A stretch of 64,000 nucleotides of DNA, taken from Rhodocollybia butyracea. Taxonomy: Eukaryota > Basidiomycota > Agaricomycetes > Agaricales > Omphalotaceae. The DNA is taken from assembly GCA_015501585.1 (NCBI GenBank), contig JADNRY010000001.1, forward strand, positions 930,001 through 994,000. Reading direction: 5' to 3'. This document shows, in pieces, positions 55,246 to 64,000 of this stretch. A program made the position numbers and the translations under genes. Positions within the stretch are counted from its first letter, which is position 1, and each line of letters starts with the position of its first letter. The notes below the pieces were generated by a model. The model was given only the letters and a program-made list of their open reading frames with translations, searched no databases and was not told the DNA's origin.

Positions 55246-56280
55246 TTCTAAATACCTGCAGTTAGCTCTTTATATTGCGCGAAGATGGACCTTTAGTGGC
55301 TATTATATTCGCTTTTTTTTTTTGGAAAAAATAATTTAAATCGTACTAAAGAATATTTACAAAGCCATACATGCTCATCGTTTGAGTAACCAATATAGTA
55401 TGTTTTCAATGAATAGGAGGTTCGTAATCACAGCTTTGGCCGATTCGTCAGTGGAGTTTATTCAGTTGTATGTGTGATTGCTGTATTTGTGAAAATGCAT
55501 TGAAGCAAGACAGGTTGTACCAAGGATTCCTCGATGTAATGCGCATACGGAAATAACAATGTCTCGTCTCTTCGCCTCAAATCCCTCGTATTTACTTATT
55601 CCAGCTATTGTCTGAACGCGAAGTATACTATTAACTCATGCAATTCCTGCGAGGTACATGATCACTTCTAATACTTGTGAGTTCCTGCGAACCGTGATAG
55701 TTATACTATCTCAGCCACCACAGACATTCGAGTGAAGGATGAATAAAGTGCTCGGCACCGTCAAAGGGATATTTCGAGCTTGTAGCTCATTTACATGATT
55801 ATCGGTGTCCATGGGTGACTGTGTAACTGAGACGAAGAAACTCGCTTACGGGTAGCATAACGAGAAGGCTGACTCTGGAACGTTTGAAAGCAGCCGAAGT
55901 AAAACGATCGAGCACGCGGCCAATAGCGTCGAAAATCGCACCAATGTCTTGTAGGAGGTGGGCATTTGATAGTAGGGAGCACATCCCTCAGCCTCTGGAG
56001 AGGCTCTCGAACAGTTATCCGATTATCCTGAGGCCCGCTGGAGTAATTAAGATGATTACTATGGTGGCTGGTCCGGTCAGAGGCCAACGTTAATATCATG
56101 TTAGTTAATTGCAACATAGGTTATAGCACCACCATTTCGCGGCCTGCATCATCTGGCGGATTTTATACTTCAGTCGAAATCTACTTTGCGCTGGATTTTT
56201 ATTAGTGTAAACGGGGTGAGATATTTCGCCGCCTACTTTGAAGCACTGAAATGATTATAGTGAATATCTCTATCAGAGGA
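55246..56280. other. No secured gene
   Basis: A T10 run at 55312-55321 and AT-rich DNA follow the preceding gene. On the minus strand 55799-55984 reads HLLQDIGAIFDAIGRVLDR, helical and protein-like, possibly a remnant. Nothing firmer. Confidence 0.3.
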
Positions 56281-56384
56281 CCAAGGGTTAGCATCTCTGA
56301 TGATTTTATGAAGGACCTCCGCATCTTTCCCGCTCTGAGCCCACGAGATCAAGAGCCACTGCGCCGCTTTGCGGTAAGGATGCC

Positions 56385-57698
56385 TCATTTTGTCAATGAT
56401 AATGTCATCCCGCGGCGCCAGCAATCCTCAGCTGAAAGAGTAAAAATCCACTGGCAAGCCATACTGCTCCTCCAAGACATCCGTCTCTTTGAAGTTTGTA
56501 CATGACGTTCCTGGGAGAGCAATACCTGCAGCATACTTGCAGCATCCGCCAATTCTTGGGCCAAGTGATCCGCAGCTGCGCGTGCCTTGAAGAACCGGAA
56601 CAGTGTACGATTTCGGGGGGAGCTGGTGCGTCCTTTGCGATATTGTTGAATATTTCGCAAGAGGGATTGTCTAGCGGAAGTTGTCAAGAACCCCGGACGC
56701 GTCGAGGTCATCCAATGGTCAATCATGGCATCCAACTGGGAAAAGTCCACTATGATGGTCGAGTCATCATTCTCCTCTTCGAAACCACTCTGCCAATCAT
56801 AGTTGTTTAGAATCGCCATTGAGTTCAATTGTTGATTCATGGCGTGGGCTGTTCATTGCATGGATTATATCGATACTCGACTTTAGGTCAAGGGTATGGT
56901 GAAGACCTTCCCAGGGAGATATCATAGGATCCAACTCAGCTTCTGGTGACTTACAGCCAGGCGCGGGCAAGGCAAAGTCCTGGGACTCTTGCTCTCTAGC
57001 ACTGGCAGCAAAGAGAGCCCAATGTTTACTTGTGCAAAACAAGCAGTTGAGACTAGACTGACATGAGCTTTTGCTTTCCTTCAACTTCTTCTCGAGTGAG
57101 CCAGAGAGTCTCTGTTCCCTCAGCCCCGCACTCCACTCTGCCCAAATGCTCTTTGTCAGAATCTCCACGGCTGAAAATGAGGATGACTATGTGGTCTGAG
57201 CTCTTTGCACTGCGGGCAGCGCATTCAATACTTGATAGAACAGAGTCTTTGAGAAGGTTTGCATCGTCCATATTGAATGCAAAGGGGTAGGAGGGCAGGA
57301 CGAATTGCAAGCTCCGTGCGGCCTATCAAGCAACTTGTATAGGAGACTCTCCTCTTTCTTCCCTTCCTCGACCACTCGTTTCAATTCGACCAAGAAAGCT
57401 ATTTGACTGAACCATTGCTGGGGGGATACGGATAAATGTCTTGAAATAACGAGTTCGCATAACTGAAATCGAACAAGAACCAAGCGTTGTCTCTCATGTG
57501 GGCGCAGTCGCCCAGTGCCAAGGAGTACAGTAATGTATGGTGAAACAAAGAAACAGTGATACCCCTATCGACGGTGTCGTGGGAATTTGAATGAATCTCC
57601 CCACAGCGACACGACACTCCAAATCTACAGGAGATTTGTAGCTTTGGACCAGGTTCCTTGAACCAGAGAAATATACAACTGAGCCAGACCCCGTGCAT
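56385..57698 (-). pseudogene. Caspase-like (C14-type) agaric protein, decayed
   Basis: Minus strand. Coding character runs DNAWFLFDFSYANSLFQDIY, then changes frame at a C6 run (about 57420-57425) to QWFSQIAFLVELKRVVEEG and LLYKLLDR, changes again near 57310 to FVLPSYPFAFNMDDANLLK, HIVILIFSRGDSD and TLWLTREEVEG, then (after an intron-like gap) HWALFAASAREQESQDFAL, and a helical C-terminal part (ARAAADHLAQELADAASML). The order, an ILxFGHG-like strand followed later by a W-x-LFAAxxxxQES strand, recalls caspase-fold peptidases found in large agaric families. Here GH is replaced by SR, and the Cys loop lies in a gap. I recognise the family only by pattern; boundaries are approximate. Confidence 0.4.
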
Positions 57699-57762
57699 GC
57701 ACGCGTCAAAAACAAGTTTTCGTTTCTCTTCAGCAACTACTCACTACGCCAGCGTCAAATAA

Positions 57763-58055
57763 TAACGGGCGAAATTTTTTCCGAAATTATTGCTGTAATT
57801 ATTTACCTTTTTCAATAAGAATTTCGGTCGAAATTGGTTCTCTTTTTCATGCAAAAAATAAATTGAAAAACAAACAGAATTTTGCTCGTAAATCTTTGAT
57901 AATTTCATCTGAAAAATCTATTGTAATTCATTATCTTTTTCGATAAGAATTTCGCCCGTAATCTGTTATCTTTTTCGCCCAAAAAAGACAATGAAATTGT
58001 TTATCTTTTTCGCTCGTGATTAATTAAAAATTTCGAGCGATATTTTTACAAGGTA
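57763..58055. repeat. AT-rich island with repeated TTATCTTTTTCG and inverted ends
   Basis: About 290 bp, strongly AT. TTA(T/C)CTTTTTC(A/G) recurs at about 57805, 57929, 57967 and 58000, twice followed by ATAAGAATTTCG. The ends form an imperfect inverted repeat: GGGCGAAATTTTTT near 57765 against AAAAATTTCGAGCGATATTTTT near 58026. No coding potential. Confidence 0.6.
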
Positions 58056-58084
58056 ATAACTGGACAATGATTGGGCAGGAACTG

Positions 58085-58616
58085 GGCAAGAACTGGGCAG
58101 TTCGGTCATCTGATGTGATCTGCAGTACTGATATGTGTCTTTGAACCCGACATACACGATACAATGTATTGGAGTGCCAGTCACCACACGAAACTCCAGA
58201 CAAGAAACCACAGCTTTTAACCACCACACATCTGCCCAGCTCTGCCTTCTGCCTTGATCCTGGCAGTGTGGGAAACTTATTTCCAACCATCCTGGCTTCA
58301 AAGCTTCAAGTTTGGATTTCCAGTGTGCGCTTTGTTTGCAGGACAAAGACATCAATGAGTTAGAGAGGGAGGACGTGTCTGTGGCTCTACATCTTGAGTG
58401 ATTTCCGAGTTGATAAGAGTGGTACTAGGCGGTGGCTCAGTATGCCTGACTCTAAAATCCAATTTTTCTCCCATGTTCGGAGTTTCATTGTGATGAATGG
58501 CGCGTGGTTACTGGCGCTGCCATGAATACCTATCCTGTATGATACTGAAAGTCATGTTAAGACAGATGAAGTCCTGGCAGATGCAGATCACATGACCGAA
58601 CTGCCCAGTTCTTGCC
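58085..58616. mobile_element. MITE-like element with 35-bp terminal inverted repeats
   Basis: The left end (58085-58124) reads GGCAAGAACTGGGCAGTTCG, GTCAT, a 5-nt insertion CTGAT, then GTGATCTGCA. The reverse complement of 58582-58616 is identical without the insertion (35/35). The 532-bp interior has no credible protein. Outside the left end GGGCAGGAACT and GGGCAAGAACT repeat in tandem (58074-58100). No target duplication is obvious. Confidence 0.65.
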
Positions 58617-58736
58617 GGCTGCCCCGCCAAACCGAGACTTGAATTGGTCAGACCAATTGGACCGATCAAGACCGAATGGACCAATTTGACCGATTAAGAC
58701 CGATTCTGGCTCAGGCCACCCCGTGACTTTAAATAA

Positions 58737-58780
58737 GCGCTGAGCAAAACCGTGTCAATTGACACGGTTTTGCTCAGCGC
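58737..58780. repeat. Perfect 44-bp palindrome
   Basis: Arms GCGCTGAGCAAAACCGTGTCAA (58737-58758) and its exact reverse complement (58759-58780) with no spacer. It begins inside TAAGCGCT. Directly upstream (58640-58710) are ACCGAT(C/T)AAGACCGA repeats. Confidence 0.85.
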
Positions 58781-59328
58781 CGATAGGCAACTATCTTCAG
58801 CGGCGCCGTCTCCTCATCTTTCAATTTCTGTCATGGGAGAGAGTGGGCCTTCCTGCTCTCGCGCGTTGTTAGTACTTTCTGGCCACCGGAATTTGGAGTA
58901 TATGTGTTTCGTGAGGCAGGAAATAATTCATTGGATCTGGTGCGCTTTTTATTATTGATTTCTCTCATTCCTTCAACTTACTGGGACTGCTACTGTCAAT
59001 TTACAGGTCAACGGTGATCCACCGATGTCCTCCTTGCTTGTAACAAGCAGCATTTACAATGTATCCGAATTCGGTGCATTGAGAGTGCTGCTTGTGCTTG
59101 AGAACTACTTCGTTCTTCTCTGGGAGCCATCTTTTTGCTGCAGGATTATAAGGATTCCATGGCAGTGACCCCCGCTTGCTTTTGCCCTACCCTAAAGTGA
59201 GAAAATGGAGCTTCATCACAGCCAATGTCTCACTTCCCCCAAGGTTCTTATTCAGCCACCATTTTATCTACTTCGCTAATCTACCACACTTTTGCCTAAG
59301 CATCGCTACTTTACCAAGTGTATTTACC

Positions 59329-60042
59329 ATGTTGGAGGAACCAGATGTCAGCAAACAAGGGACGCGAGGAAGGAAAAGCTTGCGGGCTGGTGAAGGCGGT
59401 GTAAGCATGTGGGTTTATTCTTATTTCTTTCGTTGAGATCTATAATGACCCAACCTAACCTGTAGCTCTGGACTTCCGCTCTTTTCGAATCCTGTCCGAA
59501 CCCATTCGTTGCCACCTCGCCCCCGCTACTGTAGCTGTTGCTTCTGTGTGCTCCATATGGACCACATGTTTTGCCTACCATACGGCGGTACAGCTATCCA
59601 TGTCAATGATGTTTGGCATCTTCCCTGTGGTCATCTCATTGACCTTCACTGCCTTCAAGAATATCTGCGTGCCCGGGCCTTTGTTAGCTTGAAGCCGGGT
59701 AGGCCAAATGTACAACCCCCTTTCCGATGCACGCTCAGGACTTGGAAGTGCCCAGAACCCACATGCTCATCAACGTTCGGCACTGTACATGTCGGGAAGA
59801 CATTATGGATATTTGATCCTCGTAACGAGCTCCCAGTGCCTAGCAAGACTGGGTGGAGAGTTGTCTCTGATGGTGATAGCTTGAATTCTTGCTATGCTCA
59901 CATGGATTTTGTGCATTTGCTCTCTCTTGCCCTTTGTTTCCCAGGAAATTACTCTTCGGTATCTAGTAGTGACTGTGATTTTGTTGCTTATCCAATTTCT
60001 ACTACGTATATTGGACTGCCTGGACCACCTCTTGTATCGTAA
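59329..60042 (+). CDS. RING-like zinc-binding protein
   Basis: The frame ending at TAA 60040 encodes YCSCCFCVLHMDHMFC, WHLPCGHLIDLHCLQEYL and TWKCPEPTCSSTFG. The CxxC, CGHxxxxHC and CxxxxC pairs give a RING-like cross-brace, suggesting a ubiquitin ligase. An N-terminal exon may begin at ATG 59329 (MLEEPDVSKQGTRGRKSLR) and end at a GTAAGC donor, but the splice to the RING frame (acceptor CTGTAG near 59465) does not keep phase, so the 5' end is unresolved; an internal ATG is at 59557. It is convergent with the transposase gene, 115 bp away, and may be cargo of the same element. Confidence 0.42.
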
Positions 60043-60157
60043 ACTTACTGTTTTATCTTTTTTTGTACTTGAATCTATTTGCTCACATGTTGCGAGAAGA
60101 TGAAGATCATTAATTACATTGAGCTAGAGTAAGAGTAACATAGGGACTACCAAGAAA

Positions 60158-63100
60158 TCATCGCAAGCTGCTAACGCGTAGGTACTGAATGTCATCAATG
60201 GTGACAAGAATTGAGCCAGGTGTATTTGGAGCCAGCGCTATGTTCCCGAGACAAGACAGATTGAACAGGAAATCCCCATCTTTGCCTTGCTTCATGTTTG
60301 AAATGAACAACTCGGCAAAAGCCCAATACTCCATAGGCACATCTTGGGTTCCGCTGTGACTTGCCATCAACCCATAGAGCTCGCGAACCTTTGAAAGGAA
60401 GGTAAGAGCATGGAACTCTTTCCCTCTCGTGAAGATACCATCTGGTTGCGGATACAGAATTGGAACTTTTGACTTCTGTGGAGCACCATCCGAGCAAATC
60501 AACCTCTTGTGGTTCTCAGAAGAATTTGTCGGTCCCAGATACAGGATACGACCGCATTGTTGGCATGTGGCTTGCTTTCTCTAAAGCAAGTATAAACATT
60601 TAGCAAATGAGATACGTCAAAAGATCAAGAAACACTTACTGAGCTAGATTCATTACCTGGCTTTGTGAGTGAGACAGAATAGCAATGCCTCTTCCAGAAT
60701 CTTTCAGACCCTTGGCCACTGTGAGCTGCAAGCGAGCCAATAAGTAGTAGTGTAATAAAAAAGCAAAATAAAACAGTGAACGTACATGTGAAATCATTTT
60801 TGGCAATCTTATTGTGGATAATTTCCTCCACCTCGGCAAGTTTCTTCAGTAACGCACGCGGTGTCTTCGGTACTGCATTAGGCTGTGATGCTGAAAGTCG
60901 CTGGTTATACACTGTTGTTGCTGTAACCCACTTGTTTGGGGTCATACCAAAAGACGTCCATTTGAGTCCTTCGCGCATATCCATGAAGAGGAAAAACTGA
61001 TCATCGCCTTTGATGATGAGCGAGTCTGGGTGAATTTCGGTGTGTAATTGGAAGAATATTTGTGAGCGGGAAAGCTTGGGACCATTGGGTGCAGTTGAGC
61101 TCATGGGTTCGGAAGGTGGCAGCGGCAGTGGTGCAATGAGATCTGACACGTCTGTCTTCTGAGCTACAGGAGTATTGGGAAAAGAAGAAGGAGCAGGCAA
61201 GGGTGCAGAGGCAGATGCAAGTGAAAAAAATGGATGGATAGGTGAACTTATTGAGGTTGCGAGACGAGGCTTTTTGACATCCAAGTGATTCTCCAGTGCA
61301 ATAGCTTTTCGCTTTCCAGCAACTGTTGACAATGAAGTTAGATGGGAAAGCTGTTCTGACTCATCTAAGTCCATGGTAATTAAATTGGGATCGTTGATGT
61401 CCTAGTGAAAAGCTATAAGTGCAAATCTCACCAAACAATATTCATACGACTGACCAATTGCCTGAAGACTCAGGCATTGATGTTATAACAGTTTTCTATG
61501 AGACAGAGAAGTAATAAGTACCACAGATGCAACACTGATGAGAGAAAACTATGTACCACATTTGAAATTGTCTCTAATGCACTGGGTCCAGCTGATGGGA
61601 GAGTCGCAAAACTTGTTGCCATTCCGGGTTCAACCTCACAAATGACTTCAGGCTCAAGCTCTGCACCCGGGATGATATCTTCATCGAACTCAGTTTTGAT
61701 TACAAATAAGCCACCAAAAGTGAGAGGATGCTCTGAGCAAACAAGTCCGAACTTCTCGCCACTATGGATCAGCCGAAGAGCAGGTAGTTGAGCAATTTTC
61801 CCGTTCTCAGTTTTGTTGATGCTGCGCGAGAGTAGAGCATTGAAGGACTGAATGTATTGGTTGACCAGACGGATATGATGGGAGCCATACGTCTCATCCA
61901 CAAATGTCCGAGTCAAAGGCCGGAAGTCTGAATTACCCCGACGCGACCATGCCGTTCGTAGATTACGGCGTAGAACAAAATCACTCCCAAGGGCAGTCAT
62001 CATGACCAGTCCACTGGGTTGTGCTCGCTGGAGACTGTTCCAGCCCTTGTGTGTGCCCTCGATACGGCTACCATCTGAACGGATATCATTACGAGTTCGT
62101 GTAAGACAGCCCTTGCGAACATGCTTCATCTGCTCTTCATGGACCTGAATATGAGGTCAGTATCTGAAGAGTTAAAAAAAGGAATGTTTAACCTGACCTT
62201 CTTAGTCCTCGAAGTCCATACTCCACCGTTATGTTCCCAAGTGTCGTACATTGAGTCTGCTCCTCTGCACTCCGGTACTCAGCCATTCCAGTCGGAGAAT
62301 TTTTCGCTTGCACTTTGAGAATCGCATTCGTGAGATCTGCTGCTACTAATGTATACTTCGGGTTCTTTGTACCGTCACTGAGAGTGTCTGTATAGCTGAA
62401 AGTTTATTTCTCAATATTGAAAAACACTAGAAGCTGCTGACTTGGAGTGTACTCACCGATGCACAAAATGATAAACATCCATACCAACGTGAGTGTGGGG
62501 GAATGCTGGTTTTACTGCAGATTCAATATGACAGCAGTTATCTGCGATAGCCTCATCGGGGTCTGGTTCATCAAGTTGAGTATACCGTTGCTTCAGGCCT
62601 TGGAGAGACTCATTAATTTCATCGTTAGCCATGCTCTGGCAGTAACGCTTCAAGAACATAAATCAGCAATGACCAAAAATCACTTGAATGCACTTACCCA
62701 GTAAACAATCTCATTATCTTCATTTATCACATTGAACAAGCCGCCTTTGAGAGGGTTGGAAAGATCTCCATCGGATGAGATAATATTTGCTTTGCGAGCG
62801 GTTCGGAATGTATGATCAAACAAAAGGACTCAACCTAGATAGTAGATATGTACTCAATGAGAATGGACTTGTAGCGAATCTGGAATGAATGAAAGTGTAC
62901 CTGATAAGGTTTGTAGATATTCAGCAGATTCTTCATGTCGTGTTGTTTCAGTGAAGTTGCAGAAGATATCAGTGATCAGGTCATCTGTGATTGAAGTGCC
63001 GTCATAACCAGAAGTATCAAATGGACTTGAAAAGGCCTTCAGAGCGAGAGGCTTGAATGGAGTATTTCCCTGTAATTCATACAGTTTAACATAGTCAAGG

Positions 63101-64000
63101 CAATTCTTATGGTACTCTGTTAAATGTAACTCTGCGATTTTGATATCAGAACTAGAATTCCAAGTATAGTGAATAACTCACGTTTGATATGCTCGGCCAT
63201 CCCTCCTGATGTTAATGATGGGCGAACCTCAACTATAAAATCATACAGTTCATGTGTTAGAGCACAACATTTGGAAAAGTGGGGTATTCCACCTGAAGAG
63301 GATATTAGTTACTACTGTAAGATCATTCAATTTACTTACGAGGGATCTCATAGTGCTGCCATTTCTCCCAAAAGATTGCATTTGTGGTTGAGGTACAAAC
63401 ACGGACTGTTTCCTCCTCCAAAATTTCATCGCTCTCTTCTTCGGCTTTGTTTTCAGACTTGGACCCAGCACCGCTTGCGCAATCTGGACAGCGCAGCTGG
63501 AATCCTAGTGCTCTCTCCTCCCGAAACATGCCATGTACCTCTCGAGGACCAGCACCAGTCCATCCTTTCCAAGTTGGTTTATGGTGTGAATTTCTGGGAC
63601 AGCGACGAAGTTCTGAATAGTAGAAGGGATGAACAATATTAAGAGGTTTGATGTAGAATATTTTTGGCTCTATTTGTGGAGAAATCTGGCGAATTGTTGA
63701 ATGAAATGGTGTTGGAGGCATGAAACGAGGTCCATAGAGTGGAATTTCTGGTCGAAGTATTTTAGGTGAGCCTGCTCCTTTGACCTTTCGCTTTTCATGC
63801 ATGTAGTTGACATATTCAACTATATGTGCATCCCACAGTAATTGATCAGTATTCACAGATTGGCTAGACTTTGAGCGATTCTTCTCCCATTGCTGTGCCC
63901 GTTTCTCAACCTAGAAATGTTGTAAATTTATATAAGTCTACCATATAATGAAATGCTTACATTTACTGTCCATTCTCTCGCAAAGGATGCCTGTTTTGAA
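60158..64000 (-). CDS. DDE-type DNA transposase, multi-exon, partial at right edge
   Basis: Minus-strand gene entering from beyond 64000 and ending at 60158. Order of pieces: LWDAHIVEYVNYMHEKRK; a recognition part PLNIVHPFYYSELRRCP, WTGAGPREVHGMFREE, LRCPDC; LLFDHTF and SSDGDLSNPLKGGLFNV; then YCQSMANDEINESLQGLKQR, ADNCCHIESAV and THVGMDVYHFVHR; VRKGCLTRTRNDIRSDGSR with IEGTHKGWNSLQR and SDFVLRRNLRTAW. The Asp of FDHTF, Asp of ADNCC and Glu of RIEGTH are candidate DDE residues. The C-terminal part has FFLFMDMREGLKWTSFGMT, LLKKLAEVEEIIHNKIAK, FWKRHCYSVSLTK and a zinc finger CQQC...H....C (ATCQQCGRILYLG, NHKRLIC). Introns are short. The pattern recurs in agaric genomes as unnamed large ORFs; the superfamily is not certain. 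Frames are open where checked. Confidence 0.65.

Noticed and set aside
58020..58355. 111-codon minus-strand frame across the MITE
   Set aside because: Covers the TIR and spans the element boundary; composition is that of non-coding repeat DNA.
60158..64000. KDZ-type transposase
   Set aside because: Considered because KDZ elements abound in agarics, but the KDZ signature motifs were not found.
1..64000. tRNA, rRNA and CRISPR features
   Set aside because: No cloverleaf with A and B boxes, no rRNA-like stretch and no regularly spaced direct repeats were found on reading both strands.

Overview
The window is nuclear DNA of a filamentous basidiomycete, most likely an agaricomycete. Genes on both strands carry many short (about 48-60 nt) GT-AG introns. 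Family content fits: a CFEM GPI protein, GT69 (CAP59/CMT1) and capsule-associated proteins, GH18 chitinase, COP9 subunit 1, PTPA, RRP14/SURF6, a Rag GTPase, a carnosine N-methyltransferase homolog, and a copia element with the glycine-rich gag knuckle typical of basidiomycetes. The species cannot be named from this sequence. No tRNA, rRNA or CRISPR array was seen.

Layout: 0.7-1.3 kb, CFEM GPI protein (-). 2.05-3.66 kb, CSN1 (-). 3.83-9.37 kb, a young Ty1/copia retrotransposon with 217-bp LTRs differing at one base, a CAGCC target duplication, a copia-type half-tRNA-iMet primer site and several coding breaks, inserted in the CSN1 upstream region. 10.3-12.3 kb, amidohydrolase (-), divergent from a GT69 mannosyltransferase at 12.5-14.2 kb; then an RWD/PRP3-C protein, a capsule-associated membrane protein and a WW protein (all +). 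19.4-22.2 kb, a mucin-like single-pass membrane protein. 23.1-24.7 kb, a MmgE/PrpD enzyme with a GPI-like tail. 24.9-26.4 kb RRP14 (-) and 26.5-28.0 kb RRD1/PTPA (+) share a 65-bp divergent promoter.

28-32 kb holds small lineage-specific genes. 32.4-35.1 kb, a CDF zinc-transporter subunit (ZRG17/Cis4-like). 35.6-36.9 kb, an unrecognised gene bracketed by imperfect direct repeats. 37.45-39.9 kb, a UBA-UIM-USP protein whose catalytic residues appear lost. 40.3-42.0 kb, GH18 chitinase (-). 42.9-44.3 kb, a broken F-box gene. 44.55-46.45 kb, Gtr2/RagC. 47.5-48.7 kb, a decayed single-pass membrane protein. 51.05-52.9 kb, the N2227-family methyltransferase.

From 53 kb onward the DNA becomes accessory: a minisatellite, a decayed caspase-like gene, an AT-rich inverted-repeat island, a 532-bp MITE-like element with 35-bp inverted repeats, a perfect 44-bp palindrome, a RING-like ORF, and a large multi-exon DDE-type transposase running off the right edge. 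Conserved housekeeping genes have open frames once introns are allowed for. The recognisable frame breaks sit in lineage-specific or mobile genes, often in homopolymers, so gene decay and base-calling error must both be considered.
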